Translations under genes and position numbers: made by a program
NCBI RefSeq assembly: GCF_914767665.1
Contig: NC_059502.1
Location: forward strand, 4,960,001 to 5,024,000
Direction: 5' to 3'
Origin: Harmonia axyridis
Taxonomy: Eukaryota > Arthropoda > Insecta > Coleoptera > Coccinellidae
Length of the DNA: 64,000 nt
Shown: piece after piece, positions 8,530-21,675 of the stretch
Position numbering within the stretch: position 1 is the stretch's first letter
Layout of the letters: the number at the start of each line of letters is the position of its first letter
The notes under the pieces: generated by a model
Databases searched by the model: none
What the model was told of the DNA's origin: nothing
Seen by the model: the letters and a program-made list of their open reading frames with translations, nothing else

Positions 8530-11500
8530 GCTGCTATAAATTCACGATGTTCTTTTCTTTTCTAGTCAGAAGTACCAAAGATTTTCTGTTTGCCAAAGTA
8601 AATGATAATGTTTCAATTTCATTTAGGTCTGAAGTTATATTGTATTCTGAATGAACCTAATTTTTTAAAAGAGCTCTCAAATTTCTATTTTTGCTCTAAG
8701 AAGAAAGGAATTCTAGTCAGTCAATTAAATTCTTATTTGCAAATAACTTCAATCGAATTTCCTATTTTATCCTATCGAGTCTGCGGTATTGATTCTCGAA
8801 AGATATAATTAGTTCAATTATAATTGTTCACACGAGTCTAGTCTTGTCAAAGCCCATTTTAATTTAGGTCAATTATATATTCCTAATCTTACTAGTATTT
8901 GTACCTGGTAAAATATAATCAATATTGTAGGAAAGTAAGATTATTAAAATATGATGAAAAAAATTGAGTTGATGCCAGATGTTCCTGTCCGATAAGATAA
9001 GAGAGTTTTGAAGGTAAGCATGATACTTTTTTACTAAATTACGAAAACGAGAAGGTCTTATTTCGATCTAATCCGAAATTTGAAATAGAGTCTGATGTAT
9101 TTTATTCTTTCATCCTGTTTTCCTTTCCAAAATAAACTAATTCGTGTATAATTTTTTTAACATTTCGTAACATCATTCTTGAGCTGGTTTTTCGAATGAT
9201 CTTTATGATCATAATTTGAAAAATAATTTTTAACATTTCATAAGAATAAAATGAAGATAAGTCTAGCATTTTCCTGTTTTTCAAGGTCTTTGGTGAAACC
9301 TGCTCAGGATCTTTGTTACAAGCTGGCTGCCCATTTACTTGTACATTGTTGAAATGCTTTTTGTATTCATTGCATAAATACGATTCCACTGCTACAGTGA
9401 GAAATTTAGTTTCTTACATGAGTTTTACATGATGGGAAGCCAGTGAAAAAGTTTCTAGAAAAATTTACATTCTTCCAAAGTGATCTAAAATGCTGAATTG
9501 ACATTAATTATTGCAGATGACGTCGAAAGTCTTTATATACAATTGATTTTGTGCACATCCTTCGAATACGGTTTCTTTTGCCAGTATGGGAAGCCAGCTT
9601 CTTTTATTTTGAGAAAATGATTTTTGTCGTTTTTCGTGTTTCATTTTTGATTGAAAATAAAGACCTATTTTTTTTTGAAGCTCTGATCTTTTCGTCCTTC
9701 AAATATGTTTTGTTCGTTTGTGCCCTGGCTAACTTGAATCCTACAAAATATTTTGTTATCTTTAGAGAACCTCTTACACCTGAATTTCGTTGAATCCGAA
9801 CCCTTCATATTTATCATTCATGGTTTGTAAACTTCTTGTACATAGCTTTTCAGTGAATCGTTTTGATATTCGGTATGTTTCTTTTCAACACAATTGAACA
9901 GGATGAAATGAAATACAGTGACTCTCAACTAAAATTATGACCTCTTGCTCTTTGATCAACTAAAGAACTTGAATATTCGATCTTTACTTGAAAATTATGT
10001 ATGTAGGTATGAATGACACTTCATGTCTGAATTCATTTTTTATTTAAGTTCAATAATTCAATTTCATGTGTTTCAGGAGAAATATACATGAAATTTTTCA
10101 TTTTATATTGCTGATGCAAGTAACCCAAAGAATAAAGTAATTGAAACACTTAACATTTTGATAAGAATAATCTTGATCTAAAAACTATGTTGTAGAATTG
10201 TTCAAAAATTGATGCGATATGATCCTAATCAATAAGTATCTGTGGTATTTGATTTCTCTCATCTAATGACGGATTAGGAATTGAAAAAATAGAGGTTAAA
10301 GAGGGGTTTTTCAAAAACGATCGTGAAAGTTGGAAAAAGAACAAGAAAAGTAATGATTTAATTTCGTTCGGAAAAACTTCTGATTATCTCAGATGAACAC
10401 ATTTAGGAAAAATTTGAGTTAGTAATAATTAACAGCATTTATATTGAAAAGAAATAATTTAAATAACTTTCAGAAAAACCAAACCCATAATGACCTTGAT
10501 AGTAATGAATATCTGACCAAGATAAAACAAACCCTACACCAACTCGAAATTTTTGAAGGAAATTGAAAGAGATTTAATAGAACCGGGTGAATAAATATTT
10601 TTTCATTTTTATAAATTAAAACTGATATGTTTAGTGTAACGGTTTTTATATTGTGAAAATTCACTAGTTACACATATTGAACATACACTAGTTTCTCATA
10701 TCCTGCCTATTTTAAAAATTTCAATTTTTGCTTTTTTCCAAATTCATCATTCTACATAATAAACTATCTCATCGGGAGGAAACAATAATTTCTCATTCAG
10801 AAAAAGCTTAGAGAAATTATGATATTCTTGAAATTTCAAGCTTTAGTTTTGTATTTGAGGTGTAAATTGCTCATGCGCAATTTTACGTTCATGCGCAACT
10901 GCATAGTGATTGAAATTTAAAGTTGTTGAAAGTATTCTCGGAAGAATATTATGGATAAATTCTGTCCTTACAGTTTTAATTTAATTTGAGCAATTTTCAA
11001 ACAAATCTTCATTTGATGATAATTATAAACAGTCTCGTTTGAAAAGACAATACTAATTCAATCATTTCTATATGGAACAACACATGAAAATTTTAATCGA
11101 TGCATCTTTCCCGTCTAGTAGGTCTTGAGGAACGTTTTTGATGGAAGCCTTGAAATTTAATTTTGCCAACCAACGATTAGATTCTATCATCAATTTATTT
11201 CAAATGCGTCTGTAGACGATTTAACTGAATACATATTGAGCATTTATAAAAAAAAAAATGATTGAATTTTTTTTGATCTGATCTAAAGCATTTATTTAGC
11301 GCGCTAATTTTGAAAATCATGGCTAGATCATGCAGGGCTTTGAGCTCATGATTTGTAGAAGGTTCTTGTGATCTTGCTGCCTGTGCTTTCCCAGGTAACA
11401 GTTTTGCTTCATGTTTTTTTAGTTCTTAGCTAGATACTAAGTAAATAAGATTGGACAAAAAAAAATTAACGACAGGTATGGCTATTTATCCCAATTTTAC

Positions 11501-11961
11501 AAGAATAAATTCAATTCCGAACTTTTTTTTTGGCTCTTAAGGGATTTATAGTTTGCCATTATTTCAATATTGAAATGGACAGTCGACAAACAGAAACTTC
11601 AATTTAAAGTAATGCAAACTCAGAAAGGTGAGTAAATGAACCATATAAATATAAAACAAATTGTTGAAAATTAAAAAAAAAATTATAAAATATATATTCA
11701 TAAATCAATAGAAATCAACATATAAAACGATGCTCAAGATTTGAAAAAGACGACGTAAAAAAGCATCCCTCTCCCCCCAAATATCAGATAACTTATTCAA
11801 AAACTCCTTCATATGGAATTATGTAATTTATTATGAATAAACTCAATTATTGTCATTCAAGGTGTGCTCATGGAGTTCAACATTAAGTGGAAGAAAAAGT
11901 AGAAACATTGAGGGATATGATTAGCATGATATATAGGAAATAAAGAATATTTTTCCTTTAG
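8530..11961 (+). other. Long intron, no supported exon
   Basis: About 3.4 kb of AT-rich DNA. A phase-1 frame after TTGCAG at 9516 gives 34 residues containing YGFFCQYGKPASF, which could be a wrecked finger, but it lacks a full ligand set. A minus-strand frame at 9102-9389 (CNEYKKHFNNVQVNGQPACN) looks protein-like and may be transposon debris; I cannot name the family. Confidence 0.45.
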
Positions 11962-12191
11962 GCGATGTGGAATCATTGAGAAAATTCAATGCGTTATTAG
12001 AAGAGAACGAAGAGAAACAAAATAACTTGGTAATATTCTTCAATCGACTGAAGGGCACTTCAGCACGTTTTTTTTTCCAGATGAGATATTTTTCTAGCAT
12101 GGATGGAATGTCTACCAAGGATTTCCAAATTAGAGTTATGATGAAAATTATGACTTATATTTGGGCAATGCTCTGTAGCAAAGGGACTTAG
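11962..12191 (+). CDS. DUF4806-like segment, possible lola terminal exon
   Basis: TTCCTTTAG ends at 11961 and the phase-1 frame is open for 76 residues. The beginning (VESLRKFNALLEENEEKQNN, then LVIFFNRLKGTS) resembles the start of DUF4806, a domain of uncertain role found in many insect and transposon-linked proteins. The second half has lost the expected pattern. A CACTA-like transposase remnant lies 700 bp downstream, so this may be part of the same dead element with a chance phase match. I rate a genuine lola isoform as less likely than transposon debris. Confidence 0.3.
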
Positions 12192-12879
12192 AAAGAACGA
12201 AATTAGAGAGTTGGACATATTGAACAGTTGAAAAAAGAAGTAAAAAAATTGAAAAATTAATAGAAATGCACGCTCTCAAACACATACATAATCCTGTATT
12301 ATAAAAATAAAAGGGAAAGGATACTTGTAGGAGGCATAACGCTTTTTCCTTACGTGACGATTTATGACATTTCAGTTATTGTGCGAGCTTCGTACCAAAA
12401 AAAGGGGTTACTATGATATTGTCAGATTTCAGATTAAATCAGCTCCACATTAATATTAGTATCAGGAAGGTATAAAAGTGTAAAAGTCCGAAAATGTCAA
12501 AATACCTTTTCTACCATCCATTGTCATATCATAAAAATGATTGTATGTTTGATCATTTCTCATTTTTACAATGTTTCCTCAGATGCCATTACACGATAGT
12601 TTACGCTATCAGAAAAAAAAAATTGGGACTCACATAAGGGATTGGTGCGTCATGCAAAACAGAGGATGAGAAAAATAGAAATATGAAGATTATAAATTAG
12701 ATAAATTAATTAGAAATTTTAAATCTAGATCCATACATAAAAATCATTATAAATATATGTTTGAGTATTTTTTACTTTCATCTTATTGTTATCAGTTTTT
12801 GATTTATATTAGTCCAATTCTCGTTGACATACTCCCTTAAAATATTTTCTGTAATTTAATGTTTTTGAAATTCCGAGTT

Positions 12880-13640
12880 ACAATCCTTCTCACAGAGAAA
12901 TTTAATTGAATGAATATGCAAGTAAATTACTGAAATTATTTGTTTCTCATTCCACACCCATATATGGCAAGGAATTTTTATTTATAACGTGCATTCCATT
13001 ATTCATCTTGCTGATGATGTTTGGAACCCTCAATGATGTCAATTGCTTTCCTTCTGAAAATTATCTGGGTTTTTTTAAAAGATCCTTGAGAAAATCAAAT
13101 CAATGCTCACAACAAATAATAACCAGAATTTCAGAGGGTAGAGAATATAATTCCCCATATACAAGAACAGCAGTTTATTGCATTGGACAGGCAATTGAAA
13201 ATGAAAGCAATAGGGCCGTCTTTAAAAGTATGTCGTATAAGGGTTTCAAATTTTCCTATTCATCAGGAGATAATTGTGTTTTTGTGACTCAGACAGAATT
13301 AGTCTGATTCGACAAATATATGTGGAAACCTTCAATGAAGAGGAAACAATCTTTTTTGAAAGAATATCCTTAAAATTATCAAACCCTTCATTAATTATCC
13401 TGCTGAGTACTAGTATTTCATTATACAAAATATCTTTGAGCGAAGAACCCATAATTATACCAAGTGCTGATATTTTATATGAAGGAATATTGCTACCAGT
13501 CAATGATAAACTTATGTGCTGTACCTACTATTGTTTATTCTTTGTAAAATTAATTTATGATTTTCCGAACAATTCATACTTTAGTGCACGTTCCATATTT
13601 CTGAGAAATTATCTGTCTCATTTCAAATTGTAAGCTTATT
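12880..13640 (+). mobile_element. CACTA/EnSpm-like transposase remnant, frameshifted
   Basis: Two overlapping frames (about 12906-13307 and 13274-13633) carry successive parts of one protein. The first has YGKEFLF, FGTLNDVNCFPSENYLG and LRKSNQCSQQI, matching the H(L/N)xH...GTL..F.FENYL..LK pattern of animal CACTA-like transposases. The second has SADILYEGILLPVNDK, the usual C-terminal region. A frameshift near 13280-13310 separates them. No intact catalytic region is visible, so the copy is dead. Confidence 0.55.
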
Positions 13641-14853
13641 AATTTTTTTCTGAAAATTTCATCTACAAATTCTTAAGAATTTTAAAATATGTTACTGACA
13701 TATTAACGCCTCCGCAGCTACACATTTGGTGGTTTCTAAGTAGTTGAAAATCTGTAGCTGCGTTGCCGTTTATACGTAAGTATCTAAAATTTTTATTGAG
13801 AATATAAAAAAAAATAATAATAAAAAATTTAAATATAAATAAAAAAATATATAAAAAAAATTCTCAATGAAAAGGCTGAAGGACCTAAGGTCGATTGCCA
13901 GTCGTTGTCTATAGGCAATAAACAATTGTTACTAGTTATATTTATTGAATATTTTCTTCTCTTTCAAATTTTTCAAGGGAATATCTCATCATCGATTTTC
14001 CCGAAAAAATTTAGCTGAGGGTATTCCAATGGAATTGATATCTTGCGATTAGATATATGAAGAAAGGGAAAACTTATTCTGCCATTGGCCCACACAACGA
14101 GCGAAGGCAGTCATACAACACCACCAACTGAAATATGACAAATATATCCCTATCAAAGTAAAATATGCCACAAATACATGACTTTAAGCCTATGTTATTT
14201 CTTCTTCATTGAATAATTAATTTTTATTTACAGACGACAGTTATAAAAAGATTTTCCTGGTGCAGATCCCGGAAACTCTTCATCAAGCCAAGATTTTGCT
14301 TCAACTGTATTTTTTCCTTCAAAAAGCAATATTTTATCAGCACACGAAATTTTTTCTCACCATCTTTTTTCAAATAACAAAAGTAGCTTCACTTACAACG
14401 CAATATTTCACAAACTAATGGTCGGACTGCTGTCAAATTTTGACACGTATCGTTTGAAGGATAGTACTAACTAGAAATCATATGAGTTCAATACTAGCAC
14501 CGCCATTTGCGCATCAGACCGGGGACTTTTCAATTGGCCTAATATTTAGAGATTCATATATCTTTAGTCAAGTACTCCAACAATTACTGGATATTCTTCG
14601 AAAAACATTGGATCAATGAAAAAAATCTTCAACGCTGATGTAGCAAATATCCTTGTGAGCTTCTTTCACTAGTCGTGTAGACGTGTAGATCGTTTGATTG
14701 ATACATTGCTGTTGAATGTAGGTTTTTCCATATTATCACTAGTAATGAATATTCCTTCACTTTTCATTGAAATTGTCATCAAAAAGGCACAATCGCATCG
14801 AGCAAGTACCTTTATCAGTAGTGGAACACTGGATTGATTTATGTTATTTTTAG
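13641..14853 (+). other. Intron with short inverted repeats
   Basis: CGCAGCTAC (13713-13721) and GTAGCTGCG (13754-13762) form a 9-bp inverted repeat. ATTGAGAA near 13795 and TTCTCAAT near 13861 flank an A/T tract. These may be the subterminal end of the CACTA-like element. No exon seen. Confidence 0.4.
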
Positions 14854-15164
14854 GCGATTTCCAAAGATTCGTGTGTCAAAGGTGTGGGCGAAGCTATAAA
14901 CACAAGACTAATTTATGCAATCATATAAGGGAGGAATGTGGGAAGGGACCATCTCATTTTTGCCCCATTTGCCAAAAAGGATTCAAGAAGAAGCAACATA
15001 TGCAACGACATATCCAAACTCATACTGATTGGAATAATTTTTTACCAGCCCTTCCTCAACCTGATAGGCCACTCCAATCAACATTTCCTAATCTTAATAT
15101 GAACCAAATTTACCAATCTGCACAACAATATATTAATGGTTTAGCCAAAAATAATTCTGCATAA
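14854..15164 (+). CDS. lola: Lola terminal exon: two fingers plus Pro/Gln/Asn tail, 103 aa
   Basis: The acceptor TTTTTAG ends at 14853. Finger 1 is C8-C11-H24-C29; finger 2 is C37-C40-H53-H57 with HX3H, so it is a classical C2H2. A 46-residue tail rich in Pro, Asn and Gln (ALPQPDRPLQ, NQIYQSAQQY) follows, unlike most of the array. An AATAAA at 15171-15176 is only seven bases past the stop. Confidence 0.92.
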
Positions 15165-16706
15165 TGAAGAAATAAAATGGAATATCTGGATATGTCACAA
15201 AACATCTCTGTTCGTTACTCTATATTGATATCAAACAGGCATAACATATCCTAGCCTGCATAACATAAAAATCTACCAAATTGAAACTCATAAATTGGTA
15301 CTTGTTCAGTGATCATTTTCATATAACGTACTTGAAGATTATAGGTTACACATGTCGAATAACATAACATAACCTAGGCATAACATCAAAAAGTGAACAG
15401 CTAGTTTGGTAATAATTCAGATTCAAGCTAAGACCGAATTAGTCGCAATATAAATTTTAAACATCTCTGTTTTCTCTGTATGATATTGTTATTTCTTTAT
15501 AAAATCTCAAAGAATAGTTTTATGTTATGCATTGTGATATTTCTGAGCTCATATCAAGAAGAATAGAAATTATTTCATTTACTAGATAAAATAACATAAG
15601 ACTGCTAAGAAAATGATTATGCATTGAGAACAACATAACATTTCATTATTCTAGTGATTTTATATGATGAAGGTCAAATAAAAATAATACAAATACAAAT
15701 TATTAGGTTAATCTTAAGTTATGTGAGTTTATGTTAGTATGACATTCAATTCCATCGTTATGCAATTGTCAATTTGAGGTATTTTTCTTTATATATTCCG
15801 CTTAGAAAAATGTGAGACCAAAGTTAATATTAGGTTTAAATTATGTAAGTTAATTAAAGTATTGTGAAATATTTTAACTATATCGTTGAGAATATAGTAA
15901 TTTTTTTATGTTTTCCGAAAATAGTCATAAAAGCGTCTGAACAAGTGAGGACAAATCTCATGCTTTAATTTATTTACATATACTTATGGCGTTTTGTTCG
16001 ATTTTGAATTTCAACGAATGTTTGATTGTTTTGGTGTCTATTTGAGAAAAAGAGCTTTATTTCGGAATATTGAATTGAAGCAATAATTGTTTCATCAACT
16101 TCATGTATGAAATAAGGTTCTTATCTTCAAATCAATATCAAATAATATCAATGATAAAACTGATCCAGTTAAAGTTTTATGGAATTCAACTTACAAAAAA
16201 GTACTTCCAACTTTGTTAGGTAATAAGCCAGTTAGAAAAGTAAAGATAAATTAAGGAAAAACCAAAGTATTTCGAATATTAATTTGTGTATTTTTTATTC
16301 TATTGAATAACTTATTTATCTTTTGTATTGTAGAGTATGAAGATGACGTTTTTTAGCAACTCAACTCTCTAATAATGGAATCTGAAGCAATTCTTGCCAC
16401 AGTGAACTATTAAAGTAATAAATTGCTCAAATGACTTATTCTTAATCCCCTTCCACTTCCTGTACCAGTAGACAATATTAAATGTGTTTTTTATGGTTTG
16501 TATATTGATCGTGATGTTCACCAAAGTTTTCAGTTGTTTTTTTTGGCATGCCAGTTTTCTAGTGAGAAGTTCTACATTAGCTGCTTTACCGTTGTTTATT
16601 TCTGCCCCCAATGCTTGCAAGAGACTGTAATGCATCTTTTGTTGTAAGTGTGCGCACCTCTAACACAAGTCGATAAAAAAATTGAGTCGAATTGAAAATG
16701 TTGCAG
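15165..16706 (+). other. Intron/3' UTR with CATAACATA repeats; no exon seen
   Basis: Between about 15240 and 15390 the word CATAACATA or its variants recurs several times in an irregular way. The remainder is unremarkable AT-rich DNA. The minus-strand open frame at 16369-16635 has no recognisable domain. Confidence 0.5.
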
Positions 16707-16993
16707 ATCTTGTTTTGTACGCCGCTACTTTCGAGGAATACAGCAATCTCAAAGTATTCAACCGTGGAGTACGCTATGGCTGCTCCAGATGTCAGAAGAC
16801 TTATCTTCAGAAGAAAACCTTAGGAAGACATCTTCGTTTTGACTGTGGTCAAAGTCCGTCGTTCTCATGTCAAATGTGCTCTAAAAGATTCAAGCATGGT
16901 TACATCCTATTGAAGCACATGCGACATACTCACGATATATTTATTCAGAAATTACGAAAAAGAAGTCAAGATCACATTAAAAACGACGAATAA
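16707..16993 (+). CDS. lola: Lola terminal exon: two fingers, 95 aa
   Basis: TGTTGCAG ends at 16706. A 25-residue leader (DLVLYAATFEEYSNL...) precedes finger 1, C26-C29-H42-C47. Finger 2 is C55-C58-H71 with H74 or H76 as the last ligand. The tail is basic (LRKRSQDHIKNDE). An AATAAA at 16995-17000 almost abuts the stop. Confidence 0.92.
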
Positions 16994-18690
16994 CAATAAA
17001 AAAAAATATCTAGTCAGGAAAAAAGTGAACTAGTCACATAAATTTATTTTTAACCATGTAACTTAAGATAACACAAGTTGTATATTATTTATTACTATAT
17101 TTATTCTAATCATTAATTTATTAGCACTGTCATTAACATTATTTATATCATTTATATATATATTAATAATCTTAATCCATACTTTTCGTGTGCCATTTTA
17201 ATTTAATTTAGGTAAATGTTTTATTTTTTCGATATGCAAACAGTTATTTTTATTGTTGACAAATAGTGGGGGACGACTCCTCATCATTAAAATAGATTAA
17301 TTCTATATTTTACGTATAGAATAATACAAAAGAGGTAATAAATGATTCTCATTTTTTTTCGAGGATTATTACTGATTTATTCGAGTCATCTTATTTTGGA
17401 ATCAACAATTACTATTTTTTAAGAAAATTCATTCTTTAATAATTTATATATTCACTGATTATACTTTAAGTGAATGTTTATTATGTAAAATTACCATTAT
17501 TAAGTGCCATTTAACTATCAATCCTTATATTGATAATTCCTTTTATTGATGTTTGGAGTCAAAAAAAAAATATTATAGAACATCAGATATCTTGTAACTT
17601 TATGGAATTTCCGTTAAATTAATCACACATAAATGCTAATTCTAATCTCTTTAGTGCAATTCATCTGTCGATTTGCTTCGAAAATCTCGTTTATTATGTG
17701 CTAGTCAGATATGTTTTACAATGAAATATTTAACTTCAATCGCTTCTACAATTTTTGTATTTTAATTCTTTTTCAGTTATTCTAGTCTTGTATTTGTGGT
17801 ACAAATGAATGTTGAATATTTATATTTTATAAGAATAAGTATAATGTAAGTACAAATATTTATTTAATTATTTCGATATCAATTAGATGATACAATACGA
17901 CAATGAAGTATTTTTCACCCATTCATTTTCATAGGCCTAAACCCATTCGAAAAAAATATAATTTTGGTAAATCATTAGGGAGCAACGAAATTGAAATGAA
18001 ATACTCATATTTTCAAAACAAATTATTCATTTGGATTTGCAGAAATCTATGATGTATCCTGGAGCAAAAATTTGAAATGTTGAGAAATTCGTTCCATAAT
18101 TTCTTAATGGCAAAATATAGTGAAATAATGATAAAATCAAAACACAAAATTTACTCAAATTAATAGTATATAACTTGACGTTATCTACTCTGAAATTTTT
18201 ATAGTCTAAAAATAAGAGAAACTTTAAGTAACAATAATTTTTCAAAAATTATTTCAGCTGTACACCTAAAATTTAGTCTTTATTGAGAAAAATACTAGAA
18301 AAAGATTGAAAAGATAAAAGTTTATATTTTTTGTCCCGATTCTGCTAGATTTCTGTGAGAGCTCTCTATAGGTTGAAGCTGGTATCAGTTAGTGGAACAT
18401 AATGCGTTCTGTGAAGTCATTTTTACTGTGTCTCATCACCACTTTTAATTTTTTACCAAAAAATTATAAAATTTGATTCCTGGCTCGGGGTTTGAACTCT
18501 CGACCATCGGCTTAGGAAGACTAACTCGATCTAAAGAACTATTAGTAAGGTTCAAGTGTCAGAGTCTTTCTCTGCAGCATGACAGTTGTTATCAAAAGGT
18601 AGATAGTAATGAACTTCAACTAAGAATATCGTAGCTCAATAAAAAAACAATTCCGGGAAGAAGCAACAAAAATAATTTAAAATTTTCCAG
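16994..18690 (+). other. Long AT-rich intron; tRNA-like B-box fragment near 18490
   Basis: Mostly very AT-rich. On the minus strand around 18480-18540 the sequence resembles the T-arm of a tRNA (GAGTTCAAACCCCG) and could be part of a tRNA-derived SINE, but I see no convincing A box. No exon found. Confidence 0.35.
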
Positions 18691-18881
18691 AATTCCTGCG
18701 CGGTCTACTCAGGGCCAAGAGAAAAGGTACGAAATGGACCACATTAGACATGTATGCCGCTCTATACGAGATATCCAAGGGCCAACTCACCCAAAGAGCA
18801 GCCTCTAAAAAATATAACATACCCAGAAGGACCTTGAGAGATCACATAGGTTTATTTCCTGAAGGAATGAAGAGCGAATGA
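18691..18881 (+). CDS. lola: Lola terminal exon: second Pipsqueak-type HTH isoform
   Basis: TTTTCCAG ends at 18690. The phase-1 frame encodes 63 residues with no Cys/His finger. Residues 16-53 (WTTLDMYAALYEISKGQL, TQRAASKKYNIPRRTL) fit the Psq motif closely: W at the start, A-A-L helix, G-x-L-T-Q-R-A-A turn, Y-x-I-P-R-R-T-L recognition helix. A basic leader (RAKRKGTK) precedes it. The match to the Psq consensus is better than that of the 2522-2802 exon. Confidence 0.88.
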
Positions 18882-18967
18882 AGAGCTTGAATTTTCTACA
18901 CGTGGCCTTATCGACTTTATAAGAGTGAATAAATATGCTTCTTATATCCGAATTTTCGATTGTAATA

Positions 18968-19325
18968 CAGGGTGACCCAAGAAAACCTCGCGTTTTCGAA
19001 ATAATCTTTTTTTTTTGTATCAAGTACGCAAGAGTTCAGATGATTTTCTCCATCACGATATTACCATCTCTTACAAATTATAATACGATTTGGAATAGAC
19101 CAATGTTAAATTATTGACGAAAAAGCCTCCATACTGTTGTAATAAAGTCATTACTTCTAACAAACGCGTCTTACGTAATCATGCGATGTTGCACGGTCCA
19201 CTGTTTCATTGTTATTGAAACCTCATTCCAATTCGAAGGAAATTTCCCACTTTTTCTTTGTCCTGTCCACCACTCATCATTTACTAAACCTTTCAAAAGC
19301 GTCAGGTTTTCGTGAATCACCCTGC
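18968..19325. mobile_element. MITE-like element with CAGGGTGA termini
   Basis: The left end CAGGGTGACCCAAGAAAACC and the right end, whose reverse complement begins CAGGGTGATTCACGAAAACC, form imperfect terminal inverted repeats about 358 bp apart. The flanks include TA. The interior has no coding capacity. It follows the Psq exon by less than 100 bases. Confidence 0.55.
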
Positions 19326-19696
19326 ACAAGTGCTTTTAGTGGGTGAGTGCAATATTTAAAAGTTTTGGCAAAATATACTTTATCCCTTGATTTTTTGAGC
19401 TTGGAATGCGACAACAAGAAAGCCATACAGATGCTCGAATACAAACTTTTTGTTGGAAATCAGTATTTTTGTTACTCAAATATTCAATAATTGGTGACTT
19501 TGATCTTTGTCTTGTGACCAACTGTTTTTTGACTCCCATATTACTAAGATGTTGAGAAATACTGCTGTGTCCACTGACTAGAACTTATTTGAAATCACAC
19601 AACCATGACTTTCTCGGTAGTTCACTTTTTTTTTATTGATAAAATGACCAGTGAAAAACTTCCATTTTTTTTTTTTGAAAGGAGCTAAATAAGGAA

Positions 19697-19963
19697 ATGT
19701 GCAGAAGGCATAGAGTGAGAGAAATACCCGTAAAAACCAGGAAACCAGGTTCCTTCAAAAGTCTTCAGTTTCATCTCAAGTTTTTCAAAAACGAGTGGAC
19801 ACATCAGCGTTTCATATATGACACTTATCGCTCACACATCCAATGTGTCATTGAAATAGCCAAACTGGCATGTAATTTAAATCTTGCATTCATATTCATA
19901 CACCCCTTTATAAACTCTCTAAAGATATTGAGGATATCGAAAATTGAAATTGTAAATGACTGA
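19697..19963 (+). pseudogene. Possible decayed zinc-finger terminal exon
   Basis: The open frame contains SLQFHLKFFKNEWTHQRFIY, then DTYRSHIQ. Aligned by eye to neighbours such as SLRRHLRNECGK-P-F-C, several Cys positions are now Trp or Tyr. The upstream AG candidate leads to an in-frame stop in phase 1. If it derives from a lola exon, it is dead. Confidence 0.25.
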
Positions 19964-20875
19964 TGCACAATAATGCAGTGAGATTGTATATAGCAATTTA
20001 TTTATTTTTTACTATATATGGAAGTTAATGTTGAAAACATATGGAAATAAAAGTTAAAAAAAAATCTATTTGTTTTTTCACACAATCATTTTGTTTTGCG
20101 TCTAAATAGTTTTCAAATTACGGAAATTAAAAACAAAGCTCGCATATGACTTTTTCTATGTTTTTTTTCGAATACACAATACTCAAAATTATTCAAATTA
20201 GTTTTTGGTCCTCCAGGTGAAAATGTTTCGAGATATTTCAGGAGGAAATAATAAATGTAAAAATTTGCAGTATCTTGAATTAAGATATCGCAAAAATAGT
20301 AACAATATGTAACGATGAATACTGGCTACTCAAATTTGAGTTGAACTCCAGCCGATGCGGACTCCTAGAAGATTGGTTCAAGTACACACTTTACACCAAA
20401 TGAAAAGAGTGAGCAAATATTGTAAACGTTGTTACGCAAAAAAAAAATTGAAAGAGAATCGATTAAAACTTCTCTGAAAAAAGTTGTTACCCACTGTGGT
20501 ACTTGTACAGGTCAACCTTATTATTGTTTGAATTGTTTCAGTCTGCATCTATATTACTTTGAATTATCTTAGTTGTTTTTGTTTACTAGTTTTATTGTTT
20601 ATTTTATTTATATCAATACTTATCTATTTACTTCACTGTATTATAAAAAATTTTTTTTTTGATTTATTTATTTTCTTTTGACCCACCATTTTTTTTTTTG
20701 GGAGAAACTACATAAATACAATACATATTCATTTGTCATTAAAATATACATATTAAAATGACAGACAAATCATTTTTACTGTCAAAACTTCACACGGTAT
20801 GTTAACACAACACAACACAAAGTAGTTCAAAATGAGAAACATATTTCTACTAGTCAATAAGACCTTGAGACATAA

Positions 20876-21088
20876 TCAAATTCTGAAGAAGGATTCTTTA
20901 AAAGGAAGGCATCTCGTATTGAAGAATTTAAAGTGTGTAAATGCTGCATACAAACTAGCCCTTATTTTATCGTTTTCGATTATGGAATAAGAAGTCACTT
21001 TGACATATGAAATGTCACGTGTCAGAATGTCAGAAGTAAATAAAAGTTTATCCAGAACATATGTCAGTTTGAGATCAAACACATGCAA
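20876..21088 (-). other. Minus-strand open segment with acceptor
   Basis: On the minus strand a T-rich tract and CAG (plus 21089-21091) precede a 70-codon phase-0 frame starting LHVFDLKLTYVLDK and stopping at 20876-20878. The codon use looks protein-like and there is no homology I recognise. It could be a terminal exon of a nested antisense gene, together with 30595-30672. Confidence 0.2.
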
Positions 21089-21675
21089 CTGAAAAAAACA
21101 AAACTGATCATATTTTCTTGAAATTTTGTATTTAGAGGATTATCATGTATTTTGGCAGAATCAAGGCTCTTTTTTAGAATTTATCAGCTTTTTTTTTCAT
21201 GATTGCTTCTAGTTATTCCAGAGAAGATTTCTGGAAACACTCATCTTGCTATATTTCCACGAAATTGAAGTGAATATTAGCTGACTTATCTTCAGTTATT
21301 TTCTGGATGTGAGCATTCTTCTCAATAGGGACTAAAGGAAAAAAAGTTGAATCAGTTTTCCTTGTTGAAATATTTTTTTGATCTCATGAAATAGTATCAT
21401 TCGAGACAAAATTTGTTCATCAGGTTATAGATTTCCAGGTGAAAAACTAGAAAGACCACAGCTGAAAAAACTGAATCTTATGTGTCGATCAATTTTTGAA
21501 ATTGATTGATTTTGATTTGAATAATAGAATAAAACAGTTTGAGAATATTGGATGAATTGCTTGAAACCTTAACGAATGTTAACTGCAAGTTTATGAGTAA
21601 ACAAACTGAATTGATTTTCAAATGATACAATTTGCTGATATGAATGAAAAACTAAAATAATTTTTGATATTTCAG

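Noticed and set aside
9517..9620. Phase-compatible 34-residue frame with CQYGKPASF
   Set aside because: Only one cysteine and no His ligands; could be a dead finger, but evidence is too thin for an exon call.
18480..18545. tRNA-like sequence on the minus strand
   Set aside because: A B-box-like GAGTTCAAACCCCG is present but there is no A box or cloverleaf; at most a SINE fragment.
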